Below are positions 19,784-31,657 of a DNA stretch of 64,000 nt, piece by piece. Under the pieces are notes generated by a model that did not search any database, was not told the origin of the DNA, and saw only the letters and a program-made list of their open reading frames with translations. Both the position numbers and the translations under genes were made by a program. Origin of the DNA: Zea mays (taxonomy: Eukaryota > Streptophyta > Magnoliopsida > Poales > Poaceae); assembly GCF_902167145.1 (NCBI RefSeq), contig NC_050101.1:129114990-129178989 (forward strand), given 5' to 3'. The stretch's first letter is position 1; the number at the start of each line of letters is the position of its first letter.

Positions 19784-21638
19784 CTAAACCGAGGACGCCT
19801 CGGGCTGGACCGAGGATGCCTCGGGCTGGACCGAGGGTGCCTCGGGCTCGGGCGTGTCGTTGATCTTGACGGAGGGCTGATGCAGATCCCGGGAGAAGAC
19901 GTCCGGGGGGACCGTCGTTCGCCCCGAGGCTATTTTTGCCAGCTCGTCCGCAGTCTCGTTGTAGCGCCGAGCGATGTGGTTAAGCTCGAGCCCGTAGAAC
20001 TTGTCTTCCAGGCGCCGAACCTCATCGCAGTAGGCCTCCATCTTTGGGTCGCGGCAGTGGGAGTTCTTCATGACTTGGTCGATGACGAGCTGCGAGTCGC
20101 CGCGAGCGTCGAGGCGTCGGACCCCTAGCTCGATGGCGATTCGCAATCCGTTGATCAGAGCTTCGTACTCAGCCACATTGTTGGATGCCGGGAAATGGAG
20201 GCGTAGCACGTAGCGTAGGTGTTTCCCGAGGGGCGAGATGAAGAGCAGGCCCATGCCGGCTCCCGTCTTCATCAGCGACCCGTCGAAAAACATGGTCCAG
20301 AGCTCCGGTTGGATCGGAGCCGTCGGCAGCTGGGTGTCGACCCATTCTGCTACGAAGTCCGCCAATACCTGGGACTTGATGGCCTTCCGAGGGGCGAACG
20401 AGATTGTCTCGCCCATGATTTCCACCGCCCACTTTGCAATCCTGCCCGAGGCCTCTCGGCACTGGATGATCTCCCCCAGGGGGAAGGATGATACCACAGT
20501 TTCCGGGTGAGACTCGAAGTAGCGTCGCAACTTCCGCCTCGTCAGGATCACTGCGTACAGCAGCTTCTGTACTTGTGGGTAGCGGATCTTGGTTTCGGAC
20601 AGTACCTCGCTGACGAAGTAAACTGGCCTCTGAACGGGCAATGCATGCCCCTCTTCTTGCCTCTCGACCACAATCGCGGCGCTAACCACCTGAGTGGTCG
20701 CGACGACGTAGACCAAGAGGGCCTCTCCATCAGCTGGGGGTACCAAGATAGGCGCCTTGGTGAGGAGCGCCTTCAGGTCCCCGAGAGCTTCCTCGGCCTC
20801 AGGGGTCCAAGTGAAGCACTCGGCCTTCCTTAAGAGGCGGTACAGAGGCAGACCTCTTTCGCCGAGGCGTGAGATGAACCGGCTCAGGGCCGCGAGACAT
20901 CCCATGACCCTCTGTACACCTTTTAAGTCCTTGATGGGCCCCATGTTGGTGATGGCTGCGATCTTCTCCGGGTTGGCTTCGATGCCCCGCTCGGAGACGA
21001 TGAACCCCAAGAGCATGCCTCGGGGCACCCCGAAGACACACTTCTCGGGATTGAGCTTGACGCCTTTTGCTTTGAGACATCGGAATGTCACTTCAAGGTC
21101 GGAGAGGAGGTTGGAAGCCTTCCTTGTCTTGACTACGATGTCATCGACGTAGGCCTCGACTGTGCGACCGATGTGTTCGCCGAACACATGGTTCATGCAC
21201 CGCTGGTACGTCGCGCCCGCATTCCTCAAACCGAACGGCATGGTGATATAGCAGTACATGCCGAAGGGCGTGATGAAAGAAGTCGCGAGCTGGTCGGACT
21301 CTTTCATCCGGATTTGGTGATACCCTGAGTAGGCATCGAGGAAGGACAGGGTTTCGCACCCAGCAGTGGAATCCACGATTTGATCGATGCGAGGTAGAGG
21401 GTAGGGAACCTTCGGACATGCTTTGTTGAGACCAGTGTAGTCTACACACATCCGCCATTTCCCCCCTTTCTTTCTCACAAGCACAGGGTTGGCAAGCCAT
21501 TCGGGATGGAATACCTCTTTGATGAACCCTGCTGCCATTAGCTTGTGGATCTCCTCGCCTATCACTCTGCGCTTCTCCTCGTCGAATCGGCGCAGAGGCT
21601 GCCTGACGGGTCGGGCTCCGGCCCGAATATCCAGCGAG
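19784..21638 (-). pseudogene. GYP-B reverse transcriptase, RNase H and second RNase H
   Basis: From the Sirevirus-2 insertion site the frame gives gypsy RT (KWRMCVDYTGLNKACPK, then AYVDDIVVKT near 21150), the connection and a first RNase H-like region with a degenerate TDH motif, and a second RNase H (MFFDGSLMKTGAGMGL near 20290, EALINGLRIAIELG, RGDSQLVIDQVM). A second, archaeal-type RNase H between RNase H and integrase is a known hallmark of Tat elements. The frame ends in three copies of a 21-bp unit (about 19787-19850), the last with CAG changed to TAG. Upstream pol sequence lies beyond Sirevirus-2 at 30602-31657. Confidence 0.88.
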
Positions 21639-21643
21639 TGCTC

Positions 21644-22890
21644 TGAGAGCACCTAGAGGGGGGGGTGAATAGGTGATCCTGTAAAAACTTAAACTTATAG
21701 CCACAAAACTTGATTAGGCGTTAGCACAGTTTATGCCAAGTGGCTAGAGAGGAGTCAAAACACAATAACCACAAGAATCCAATCACAGAGATGACACAGT
21801 GGTTATCCCGTGGTTCGGCCAAGTACAAAACTTGCCTACTCCACGTTGTGGCGTCCCAACGGACGAGAGTTGCACTCAACTCCTCTCAAGTGATCCAATG
21901 ATCAACTTGAATACCACGGTGTTCTTGCTTTTCTTTTCTCAATCCCGTTTGCGAGGAATCTCCACAACTTGGAGCCTCTCGCCCATACAAAAGATGTTCA
22001 CAGAGAATCACAGAGCAAGGGAGGGATTAGCAACTCACACACGACACAAAGATCACAGCGAATACGCACACACAAGACCCAGACTTGAGCTCAAAAGACT
22101 AGCACACTAGAACGGAGCTCAAATCACTAGAATGTCGAACAAGTGCGCGAGATTGATGTGTGAGTGATCAAGAGTGCTCAAGGAATGCTTGGTGTTCTTC
22201 TCCATGCGCCTAGGGGTCCCTTTTATAGCCCCAAGGCAGCTAGGAGCCGTTGAGAACACATCTGGAAGGCTATCCTTGCCTTCTGTCGTTGGGCGCATCG
22301 GACAGTCCGGTGCACACCGGACAGTGTCCGGTGCCCGATTCCTTTCCTTAAATGGCGAAGCCGACCGTTGCAGATGCGGGAGCCGTTGGCGCACCGGACA
22401 TGTCCGGTGCACACCGGACAGTCCGGTGCCCCCTTCCGACCGTTGGCTCGGCCACGTGTCCTGCGCTGATCGCGCGGCCGACCGTTGGCCCTGGCCGACC
22501 GTTGGCTCACCGGACAGTCCGGTGCACACCGGACAGTCCGGTGAATTTTAGCCGTACGCCGTCAGCAAATTCCCGAGAGCGGGGTCTTCAGGTCGAGGCA
22601 GCCTGGCGCACCGGACACTGTCCGGTGCACCACCGGACAGTCCGGTGCCCCAGACCGAAACAGCCTGTTGGCTGTACACAGTTAACATTCTCCTTTTCTT
22701 CTTCTATCTGTTTCTAACACTTAGACAAATATATTAGTACTCAAAACCAATGTACTAAGACTTAGAATCATACCTTTGCTCTAGATTTGCACTTTGTTCA
22801 TCCATGGGCGTTGATTCACATTTAAACACTTGTGTTGACACTCAATCACCAAAATACTTAGAAATGGCCCAAGGGCACATTTCCCTTTCA
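21644..22890 (-). repeat. Sirevirus-2 3' LTR
   Basis: 1247 bp, TG...CA. It carries eight palindromes CACCGGAC...GTCCGGTG in four pairs (22288-22650) and a TATA box at 22227-22221 on the - strand. Confidence 0.94.
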
Positions 22891-23685
22891 ATCTCCCCCT
22901 TTTTGGTGATTTATGCCAACACAACATAAAGCAACTAGAACAAGTGCAAAATCACTTCAAATAAAAACTCAAATTGGTTTTGATCAATTTTGGCATATAT
23001 GGATCATTCTTTGCCACCACTTGGTTTGTTTTTGCAAATCAAACTCAAATCTCTATTTCTATGTCAAACACACATGTTGAGGCATAAAGAGAGTCATTCC
23101 AAAAGAGATTGATCAAAGAGTTCAAAAACTCCCCCTATTTCCCATAATCAACACTTCTCCCCACAAGGAGCCAACTTTTGGCAATAGAGACAATAAGAGA
23201 CAATAAAAGCTTTTGACAAAACAAAAACTCTATTCTACTATTTTCAAAATCTCTCAAGTGGTAGCTGATCCATTTATCACTTTGGCCTTTATTTTCTCCC
23301 CCTTTGGCATGAAGCACCAAAACGGGATCAATCTTGGCCTATTAACCCCATTGCCTCACCAAAGTCTTCAATTAAGAGCAAATGGCAATAAGATTTCATG
23401 AGATGAACTTGGAATTAGTTACCCTCTCATCGGAGTGCAGTGGAAGTCTTTCATGGTCCAAGTCCACCTTTTCCCTTTCAATCCTCCTTCGAGACTAAAT
23501 TACCAAACTCAAGCACATGGTTAGTCTCAAAGGGTCAAGTTGTAACACATCTCCCCCTAAACATGTGCATTACTTTGCAACGGACTTGTGAGGTCCAGGG
23601 AGTGTTTGTACAACTTGAGCACCATAATAAGCAACGAAATGCAGAATGAACATGATCAAGGGCATAAACACATGTATGCTACAAT
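22891..23685 (-). other. Sirevirus-2 3' non-coding region with PPT
   Basis: No coding frame. On the - strand, purine tracts occur near 23550, 23297, 23126 and 22900, the last (22906-22891) touching the 3' LTR. Multiple PPT-like tracts are a published feature of the genus. No envelope-like frame is seen. Confidence 0.8.
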
Positions 23686-26600
23686 TCAATCCAAGTTCCG
23701 TGAATCTAAGACATTTAGCTCACTACGCAGCCTGCAAAAGGTCTTCTCATCTAGAGGCTTGGTAAAGATATCGGCTAGCTGGTTCTCGGTGCTAACATGA
23801 AACACTTCGATATCTCCCTTTTGCTGGTGGTCTCTCAAAAAGTGATGCCGGATGTCTATGTGCTTTGTGCGGCTGTGTTCAACAGGATTTTCCGTCATGC
23901 GGATAGCACTCTCATTATCACACAGGAGTGGGACTTTGCTCAGATTGTAGCCAAAGTACCTGAGGGTTTGCCTCATCCAAAGTAGTTGCGCGCAACACTG
24001 TCCTGCGGCAACATACTCGGCCTCAGCGGTGGATAGGGCAACGGAGGTTTGTTTCTTAGAGTTCCATGACACCAGGGACCTTCCTAAGAATTGGCATGTC
24101 CCCGATGTGCTCTTCCTATCGACCTTACATCCAGCATAGTCGGAATCTGAGTATCCAACTAAGTCAAAGGTAGACCCCTTTGGATACCAGAGCCCGAAGC
24201 AAGGCGTAGCAACCAAATATCTAAGAATTCGCTTCACCGCCACTAAGTGACACTCCTTAGGATCGGATTGAAATCTAGCACACATGCATACGCTAAGCAT
24301 AATGTCCGGTCTACTAGCACATAAATAAAGCAAAGAACCTATCATTGACCGGTATGCTTTTTGATCAACGGACTTACCTCCTTTGTTGAGGTCGGTGTGT
24401 CCGTCGGTTCCCATCGGCGTCTTTGCGGGCTTGGCGTCCTTCATCCCAAACCGCTTTAGTAGATCTTGCGTGTACTTCGTTTGGGAGATGAAGGTGCCGT
24501 CCTTGAGTTGCTTCACTTGGAACCCAAGGAAGTAGTTCAACTCGCCCATCATCGACATCTCGAATTTCTGCGTCATCACCCTGCTAAACTCTTCACAAGA
24601 CTTTTGGTTAGTTGAACCAAATATTATGTCGTCGACATAAATTTGGCACACAAACAAATCACCATCACATGTCTTTGTAAAAAGAGTTGGATCGGCTTTC
24701 CCAACCTTGAAAGCATTAACAATTAAGAAATCTCTAAGGCATTCATACCATGCTCTTGGGGCTTGCTTAAGTCCATAGAGCGCCTTAGAGAGCTTACACA
24801 CATGGTCGGGGTACCGTTCATCCTCAAAGCCAGGGGGTTGCTCTACGTACACCTCCTCCTTGATTGGCCCATTGAGGAAAGCGCTCTTCACATCCATTTG
24901 GTACAACCTGAAAGAATGGTGAGCGGCATATGCTAGCAAAATACGAATGGACTCTAGCCTAGCCACAGGAGCAAAAGTCTCCTCAAAGTCCAAACCTGCG
25001 ACTTGGGCATAACCTTTTGCCACAAGTCGAGCCTTGTTCCTCGTCACCACCCCGTGCTCGTCCTGTTTGTTGCGGAACACCCACTTGGTTCCCACAACAT
25101 TTTGCTTCGGACGAGGCACCAGTGTCCAAACTTCATTGCGCTTGAAGTTGTTTAGCTCCTCTTGCATGGCCAACACCCAGTCCGGATCTAGCAAGGCCTC
25201 TTCTACCCTGAAAGGCTCAATAGAAGAGACAAAAGAGTAATGTTCACAAAAATTAACTAATCGAGACCGAGTAGTTACTCCCTTGCTAATGTCACCCAGA
25301 ATTTGGTCGACGGGATGATCCCTTTGGATCGTCGCTCGAACTTGGGTTGGAGGTGCCGGTTGCGCTTCTTCCTCCATCACGTGATCATCTTGTGCTCCCC
25401 CTTGATCACACGCCTCCTTTTGATGAACCTGTTCATTGTCTTGAGTCGGGGGATGCACCATAATTGAGGAAGAGGGTTGATCTTGCTCATCTTGTTCCTG
25501 TGGCCGCACTTCTCCAATCGCCATGGTGCGTATGGCGGCCGTTGGAACGTCTTCTTCATCTGCATCACCACAATCAACAACTTGCTCTCTTGGAGAGCCA
25601 TTAGTCTCATCAAATACAACGTCGCTAGAGACTTCAACCAAACCCGATGATTTGTTGAAGACTCTATACGCCTTTGTATTTGAGTCATAACCTAACAAAA
25701 ACCCTTCTACAGCTTTGGGAGCAAACTTAGAATTTCTACCCTTCTTCACTAGAATGTAGCATTTACTCCCAAATACACGAAAGTACGATACATTGGGTTT
25801 GTTACCGGTTAGTAGCTCATACGACGTCTTCTTGAGGAGGCGATGAAGGTAGACCCTGTTGATGGCGTGGCAAGCAGTGTTAATGGCTTCCGTCCAAAAG
25901 CACTCGGGGGTCTTGAACTCTCCTAGCATCGTCCTCGCCATGTCGATGAGCGTCCTGTTCTTCCTCTCTACCACACCATTTTGCTGTGGTGTGTAGGGAG
26001 CGGAGAACTCGTGCTTGATCCCTTCCTCTTCAAGGAACTCCTCCACTTGAAGGTTCTTGAATTCGGACCCGTTGTCGCTCCTTATCTTCTTCACCTTGAG
26101 CTCAAACTCATTTTGAGCTCTCCTGAGAAAGCGCTTGAGGGTCCCTTGGGTTTCAGACTTATCCTGCAAAAAGAACACCCAAGTGAAGCGGGAAAAATCA
26201 TCTACAATAACTAGACCATACTTACTCCCTCCTATGCTCAGATAGGCGACGGGTCCGAAGAGGTCCATATGCAACAGCTCCAGAGGTCTTGAAGTGGTCA
26301 TCACATTCTTGCTGTGATGCGCTCCTCCCACTTGTTTACCTGCTTGACAAGCTGCACAAGGTCTATCCTTTTCGAATTGCACGTTAGTCAAACCTATCAC
26401 ATGTTCTCCCTTTAGAAGCTTGTGAAGGTTCTTCATCCCCACATGTGCTAAGCGACGATGCCACAGCCAGCCCATCCTAGTCTTAGCTATTAAGCATGCA
26501 TCTAGACCGGCCTCTTCTTTTGCAAAATCAACTAAATAAAGTTTGCCGTCTAATGCACCCTTAAAAGCTAGTGAACCATCACTTCTTCTAAAGACAGACA

Positions 26601-26892
26601 CATCTACATTTGTAAATAGACAGTTATATCCCATGTTGCATAATTGACTAACAGATAGCAAATTATAACCAAGAGACTCTACTAAAAACACATTAGAGAT
26701 AGAGTGCTCATTAGAAATTGCAATTTTACCTAACCCTTTTACCTTGCCTTGATTCCCATCACCGAATACAATTGAATCTTGGGAATCCTTATTTTTGACG
26801 TAGGAGGTGAACATCTTCTTCTCCCCCGTCATATGGTTTGTGCATCCGCTGTCGATAATCCAGCTTGAACCCCCGGATGCATAAACCTGCAA
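23686..26892 (-). CDS. Sirevirus-2 pol (protease, integrase, RT, RNase H)
   Basis: About 1068 codons without a stop. Order of domains: protease ([10 protein letters not shown], about residues 13-22), integrase zinc-binding region (HRRLAHVG...CAACQAGKQ, about 145-190), integrase core ([26 protein letters not shown] giving D, D, E), a long linker, RT ([10 protein letters not shown] at about 575; [10 protein letters not shown] at about 750) and RNase H ([40 protein letters not shown]), ending near [10 protein letters not shown]. This is the canonical Ty1/copia order. The frame begins without a good ATG, as expected if it is made as a fusion with gag, but it lies one base forward (+1) of the gag frame. 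Confidence 0.94.
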   Translation of the reverse strand: MQVYASGGSSWIIDSGCTNHMTGEKKMFTSYVKNKDSQDSIVFGDGNQGKVKGLGKIAISNEHSISNVFLVESLGYNLLSVSQLCNMGYNCLFTNVDVSVFRRSDGSLAFKGALDGKLYLVDFAKEEAGLDACLIAKTRMGWLWHRRLAHVGMKNLHKLLKGEHVIGLTNVQFEKDRPCAACQAGKQVGGAHHSKNVMTTSRPLELLHMDLFGPVAYLSIGGSKYGLVIVDDFSRFTWVFFLQDKSETQGTLKRFLRRAQNEFELKVKKIRSDNGSEFKNLQVEEFLEEEGIKHEFSAPYTPQQNGVVERKNRTLIDMARTMLGEFKTPECFWTEAINTACHAINRVYLHRLLKKTSYELLTGNKPNVSYFRVFGSKCYILVKKGRNSKFAPKAVEGFLLGYDSNTKAYRVFNKSSGLVEVSSDVVFDETNGSPREQVVDCGDADEEDVPTAAIRTMAIGEVRPQEQDEQDQPSSSIMVHPPTQDNEQVHQKEACDQGGAQDDHVMEEEAQPAPPTQVRATIQRDHPVDQILGDISKGVTTRSRLVNFCEHYSFVSSIEPFRVEEALLDPDWVLAMQEELNNFKRNEVWTLVPRPKQNVVGTKWVFRNKQDEHGVVTRNKARLVAKGYAQVAGLDFEETFAPVARLESIRILLAYAAHHSFRLYQMDVKSAFLNGPIKEEVYVEQPPGFEDERYPDHVCKLSKALYGLKQAPRAWYECLRDFLIVNAFKVGKADPTLFTKTCDGDLFVCQIYVDDIIFGSTNQKSCEEFSRVMTQKFEMSMMGELNYFLGFQVKQLKDGTFISQTKYTQDLLKRFGMKDAKPAKTPMGTDGHTDLNKGGKSVDQKAYRSMIGSLLYLCASRPDIMLSVCMCARFQSDPKECHLVAVKRILRYLVATPCFGLWYPKGSTFDLVGYSDSDYAGCKVDRKSTSGTCQFLGRSLVSWNSKKQTSVALSTAEAEYVAAGQCCAQLLWMRQTLRYFGYNLSKVPLLCDNESAIRMTENPVEHSRTKHIDIRHHFLRDHQQKGDIEVFHVSTENQLADIFTKPLDEKTFCRLRSELNVLDSRNLD

Positions 26893-26899
26893 GGCAAAT

Positions 26900-29296
26900 T
26901 TAGGCTTGGGTTTTAGGTACCCAACTCATGTTGGGTCCTACAAGGTTAGCACAAATATCTTTAGGGACCCAAATGCAAGTTTTGTCTCCCTTGCATTTTG
27001 CCCCTAACTTCCTGGCAACTATTTTCCTATCCTTTCTACAAATAGCAAAGGAAGCATTTAAAGCACAATAAATTGTAGAAGGTTCATTCACTACTTTCCT
27101 AGGAGCATGAATAATATTCTTCCTAGGCACATGATGAAGAGCATTTCTCCTAGACACATTTCCATCATGCATAAAGGAAGAACTAGAAGCAAACATGGCA
27201 TGAGAGTTAAAATCATCATATGCATTATAACTCCTATAAGCATTTCTAGTTTGTCTCCTATCATGATATATAAAAGCATGATTCCTTTTAGTGCTACTTG
27301 CCATAGGGGCCTTCCCTTTCTCCTTGGCAGAGATGGGAGCCTTATGGCTTTTTAAGTTCTTGGCTTCCCTCTTGAAGCCAAGCCCATCCTTAATTGAGGG
27401 GTGTCTACCAACCGTGTAGGCATCCCTAGCAAATTTTAGTTTCTCAAAATCACTTTTGCTAGTCTTAAGTTGGGCATTAAGACTAGCTAATTCATCATTC
27501 AATTTTGAAATGGAAACTAAGTGTTCACTACAAGCATTAATATCAACATCCTTACACCTAGTGCAAATTTCAACATGTTCAACACAAGAGTTGGATTTAT
27601 GTGCTTCTACTAGTTTAGCATTTAAGTCATCATTAATGCTCTTTAATTTAGAAATTGAATCATGGCATGTTGACACTTCACAAGCAAGCATTTCATTCCT
27701 CTTAATTTCTAATGCAAGGGATTTTTGAGCCTCTACAAACTTATCATGTTCTTCATACAACAAATCCTCTTGCTTTTCTAAAAGTATATTCTTTTCATTC
27801 AAGGCATCAATTAATTCATTAATTTTGTCTATCTTAGATCTATCTAAGCCCTTGAACAAACATGAATAATCTACTTCATCCTCATCACTAGATTCGTTCT
27901 CACTTGAAGAAGCATAGGTAGAGTTGCGAGTACATACCTTCTTCTCTCTTGCCATAAGGCATGTGTGACGCTCGTTGGGGAAGAGGGTTGATTTGTTGAA
28001 GGCGGTGGCGGCAAGTCCTTCATTGTCGGAATCGGAAGAGGAGCAATCCGAGTCCCACTCCTTGCCTAGATGCGCCTCGCCCTTTGCCTTCTTGTAATGC
28101 TTCTTCTTTTCCCTCTTGTTTCCCTTTTCCTGGTCACTATCATTATCGGGGCAGTTAGCGATAAAATGACCAATCTTACCGCACTTGAAGCATGAGCGCT
28201 TCCCCTTCGTCTTGGTCTTGCTTGGCTGCCCCTTGTGACCCTTTAGCACCGTCTTGAAGTGTTTGATGATGAGAGCCATCTCCTCATCATTAAGTCCGAC
28301 CGCCTCAATTTGTGCCACCTTGCTAGGTAGCGCCTCCTTGCTTCTTGTAGCTTTGAGAGCAAAAGGTTGTGGTTCGTTGATCGGTCCATTCAAGGCGTCG
28401 TCCACGTACCTTGCCTCCTTGATCATCATTCGCCCGCTGACGAATTTTCCTAAGACTTCTTCGGGCGACATTTTGGTGTACCTAGGATTCTCACGAATAT
28501 TATTCACCAAATGAGGATCAAGAACGGTAAAGGACCTTAGCATTAGTCGGACGACGTCGTGGTCCGTCCATCGTGTGCTTCCGTAGCTCCTTATTTTGTT
28601 GATAAGGGTCTTGAGCCTGTTGTATGTTTGAGTTGGCTCCTCGCCCCTTATCATCGCGAACCGTCCAAGCTCGCCCTCCACCAACTCCATTTTGGTGAGC
28701 AAGGTAGCGTCATTTCCCTCATGAGAGATCTTGAGGGTATCCCAGATTTGCTTGGCGTTATCCAAGCCACTCACTTTATTATATTCATCCCTGCACAATG
28801 AGGCTAGAAGAACAGTAGTAGCTTGTGCATTCTTATGGATTTGCTCATTAATGAATATAGGACTATCCGAACTATTAAAGTGCATTCCACTATCTACAAT
28901 CTCCCATATGCTAGGATGGAGAGAGAATAGGTGACTACGCATTTTGTGGCTCCAAAATCCGTAGTCCTCTCCATCAAAGTGTGGGGGCTTGCCGAGTGGA
29001 ATGGAAAGCAAATGTGAATTTGAACTTTGCGGAATACGAGAGTAGTCAAAAGAAAAGTTAGAATTAACCGGTTTCCTTTGCTCGTAGTCGTTGTGGTCGT
29101 TGTCCTTTTGGGAAGATGTAGACTCATCACTGTCGTCGTAGTAGACGATCTCCTTGATGCGCCTCGTCTTCTTCTTCTTCCCTTCCTTTCGTCTATGACC
29201 CGAGCCGGAGTCGGTAGGCTTGTCATCTTTGGGCTCATTGACGAAGGACTCCTTCTCCTTATCGTTGATCACGATTCCTTTCCCCTTAGGATCCAT
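26900..29296 (-). CDS. Sirevirus-2 gag
   Basis: 798 codons from [18 protein letters not shown] to a TAA at 26900. Residues about 90-330 are UBN2-type copia gag; a CCHC knuckle [14 protein letters not shown] is at about residues 370-383; residues about 500-640 are heptad-like and probably coiled coil; a basic C-terminus with MSWVPKTQA ends the frame. The ATG at 29296 follows the primer site by about 35 bp. Sireviruses are known for long gag proteins with coiled coils. The product should form the particle and bind RNA. Confidence 0.93.
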   Translation of the reverse strand: MDPKGKGIVINDKEKESFVNEPKDDKPTDSGSGHRRKEGKKKKTRRIKEIVYYDDSDESTSSQKDNDHNDYEQRKPVNSNFSFDYSRIPQSSNSHLLSIPLGKPPHFDGEDYGFWSHKMRSHLFSLHPSIWEIVDSGMHFNSSDSPIFINEQIHKNAQATTVLLASLCRDEYNKVSGLDNAKQIWDTLKISHEGNDATLLTKMELVEGELGRFAMIRGEEPTQTYNRLKTLINKIRSYGSTRWTDHDVVRLMLRSFTVLDPHLVNNIRENPRYTKMSPEEVLGKFVSGRMMIKEARYVDDALNGPINEPQPFALKATRSKEALPSKVAQIEAVGLNDEEMALIIKHFKTVLKGHKGQPSKTKTKGKRSCFKCGKIGHFIANCPDNDSDQEKGNKREKKKHYKKAKGEAHLGKEWDSDCSSSDSDNEGLAATAFNKSTLFPNERHTCLMAREKKVCTRNSTYASSSENESSDEDEVDYSCLFKGLDRSKIDKINELIDALNEKNILLEKQEDLLYEEHDKFVEAQKSLALEIKRNEMLACEVSTCHDSISKLKSINDDLNAKLVEAHKSNSCVEHVEICTRCKDVDINACSEHLVSISKLNDELASLNAQLKTSKSDFEKLKFARDAYTVGRHPSIKDGLGFKREAKNLKSHKAPISAKEKGKAPMASSTKRNHAFIYHDRRQTRNAYRSYNAYDDFNSHAMFASSSSFMHDGNVSRRNALHHVPRKNIIHAPRKVVNEPSTIYCALNASFAICRKDRKIVARKLGAKCKGDKTCIWVPKDICANLVGPNMSWVPKTQA

Positions 29297-29346
29297 CTCT
29301 TCGGGCGGTTAGTCCTTTTCTTGAAGAGAATGGCTCTAATACCAAT

Positions 29347-30596
29347 TGAGAGCACCTAGAGGGGGGGGGGGTGAATAGGTGATCCTGTAAAAACTTAAAC
29401 TTATAGCCACAAAACTTGATTAGGCGTTAGCACAGTTTATGCCAAGTGGCTAGAGAGGAGTCAAAACACAATAACCACAAGAATCCAATCACAGAGATGA
29501 CACAGTGGTTATCCCGTGGTTCGGCCAAGTACAAAACTTGCCTACCCCACGTTGTGGCGTCCCAACGGACGAGAGTTGCACTCAACTCCTCTCAAGTGAT
29601 CCAATGATCAACTTGAATACCACGGTGTTCTTGCTTTTCTTTTCTCAATCCCGTTTGCGAGGAATCTCCACAACTTGGAGCCTCTCGCCCTTACAAAAGA
29701 TGTTCACAGAGAATCACAGAGCAAGGGAGGGATTAGCAACTCACACACGACACAAAGATCACAGCGAATACGCACACACAAGACCCAGACTTGAGCTCAA
29801 AAGACTAGCACACTAGAACGGAGCTCAAATCACTAGAATGTCGAACAAGTGCGCGAGATTGATGTGTGAGTGATCAAGAGTGCTCAAGGAATGCTTGGTG
29901 TTCTTCTCCATGCGCCTAGGGGTCCCTTTTATAGCCCCAAGGCAGCTAGGAGCCGTTGAGAACACATCTGGAAGGCTATCCTTGCCTTCTGTCGTTGGGC
30001 GCACCGGACAGTCCGGTGCACACCGGACAGTGTCCGGTGCCCGATTCCTTTCCTTAAATGGCGAAGCCGACCGTTGCAGATGCGGGAGCCGTTGGCGCAC
30101 CGGACATGTCCGGTGCACACCGGACAGTCCGGTGCCCCCTTCCGACCGTTGGCTCGGCCACGTGTCCTGCGCTGATCGCGCGGCCGACCGTTGGCCCTGG
30201 CCGACCGTTGGCTCACCGGACAGTCCGGTGCACACCGGACAGTCCGGTGAATTTTAGCCGTACGCCGTCAGCAAATTCCCGAGAGCGGGGTCTTCAGGTC
30301 GAGGCAGCCTGGCGCACCGGACACTGTCCGGTGCACCACCGGACAGTCCGGTGCCCCAGACCGAAACAGCCTGTTGGCTGTACACAGTTAACATTCTCCT
30401 TTTCTTCTTCTATCTGTTTCTAACACTTAGACAAATATATTAGTACTCAAAACCAATGTACTAAGACTTAGAATCATACCTTTGCTCTAGATTTGCACTT
30501 TGTTCATCCATGGGCGTTGATTCACATTTAAACACTTGTGTTGACACTCAATCACCAAAATACTTAGAAATGGCCCAAGGGCACATTTCCCTTTCA
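29347..30596 (-). repeat. Sirevirus-2 5' LTR
   Basis: 1250 bp; differs from the 3' LTR by a longer G run and about three substitutions (near 29546, 29692 and 30003). TATA box at 29933-29927 on the - strand. Confidence 0.94.
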
Positions 30597-30601
30597 TGCT
30601 C

Positions 30602-31657
30602 GGCGACATCCCTCGGTATGCCGGGCATGTCCGAGGGACTCCACGCAAAGACGTCGGCGTTTGCGCGGATAAAGTCGACGAGCACTGCTTCCTATTTGGG
30701 GTCGAGCCCGGAACCGATCCGGATCTGCTTGGAGGTGTCGCCACTGGGGTCGAGGGGGACGGTCTTAGCCGTCTCCACTGGCTCGAAGTTGCCGGCATGT
30801 CGCTTCACGTCCGGCACCTCTTTGGAGAGGTTCTCCAGGTCGGCGATGAGGGCCTCGGACTCGGCGAGGGCCTCGGCGTACTCCACGCACTCCACGTCGC
30901 ATTCGAACGCGTGTTTGTACGTGGGGCCGACGGTGATGACCCTGTTGGGGCCCGGCATCTTGAGCTTCAGGTAGGTGTAGTTGGGGACGGCCATGAACTT
31001 CGCGTAGCATGGCCTCCCCAGCACCGCGTGGTAGGTTCCTCGGAACCCGACCACCTCGAACGTCAAAATCTCCCTTCGGAAGTTGGAGGGCGTTCCGAAG
31101 CAGACGGGAAGGTCGAGCCGTCCGAGGGGCTGGACGCGCTTCCCAGGAATGATCCCGTGGAAGGGCGCAGCGCCTGCTCGGACGGAGGACAGATCGACGC
31201 GCAGGAGCCTGAGGGTCTCGGCGTAGATAATGTTGAGGCAGCTGCCCCCATCCATCAGGACCTTGGTGAGTCTGACGTCGCCGACGACGGGGTCGACGAC
31301 GAGCGGATATTTCCCCGGGCTCGGCACGTGGTCGGGGTGGTCAGCTTGGTCGAAGGTGATGGGCTTGTCGGACCAGTCCAGGTAGACTGGCGCCGCCACC
31401 TTCACCGAGCAGACCTCCCGGCGCTCTTGCTTGCGATGCCGAGCCGAGGCATTCGCCGCATGCCCTCCGTAGATCATGAAGCACTCGCGGACCTCGGGGA
31501 ACTCTCCTGCTTGGTGATCTTCCTTTTTGTCGTCGTCGCAGGCCCTGCCACCCTCTGCAGGTGGCCCGACCTTGTGGAAGTGGCGCCGAAGCATGACGCA
31601 CTCCTCGAGGGTGTGCTTGACGGGCCCCTGATGGTAGGGGCACGGCTCCTTGAGCAT
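30602..31657 (-). pseudogene. GYP-B gag C-terminus and protease
   Basis: The frame has a knuckle-like CPYHQGPVKHTLEEC at its start (end of gag) and then the Tat-type retropepsin, with active site VLMDGGSCLNIIY (near 31270), RGTYHAVLGRPCYAKFMA and a link to RT. A TAG at 30694-30692 interrupts it about 30 codons before the Sirevirus-2 insertion; beyond the insertion the same frame continues into RT at 21638. Retropepsin processes Gag-Pol; the D-G-G in place of D-T/S-G is normal for this lineage. Confidence 0.85.

Larger units (their letters stand above)
21644..30596 (-). mobile_element. Sirevirus-2: nearly intact young Ty1/copia element
   Basis: LTRs 21644-22890 and 29347-30596; TGCTC at 21639-21643 and 30597-30601. 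On the - strand: 5' LTR, primer site TGGTATTAGAGCC (29344-29332), gag 29296-26900, pol 26892-23686, 3' non-coding 23685-22891 with several CTCCCCC tracts (PPT-like on the - strand) and the PPT at 22906-22891. LTRs differ by about three substitutions and a G-run length (8 versus 11). All pol domains look intact. It is the same family as Sirevirus-1, in opposite orientation. Confidence 0.95.

Noticed and set aside
26883..26925. A tiny GT-AG intron joining Sirevirus-2 gag and pol
   Set aside because: The interval would be only about 34 nt, below any plausible plant intron.
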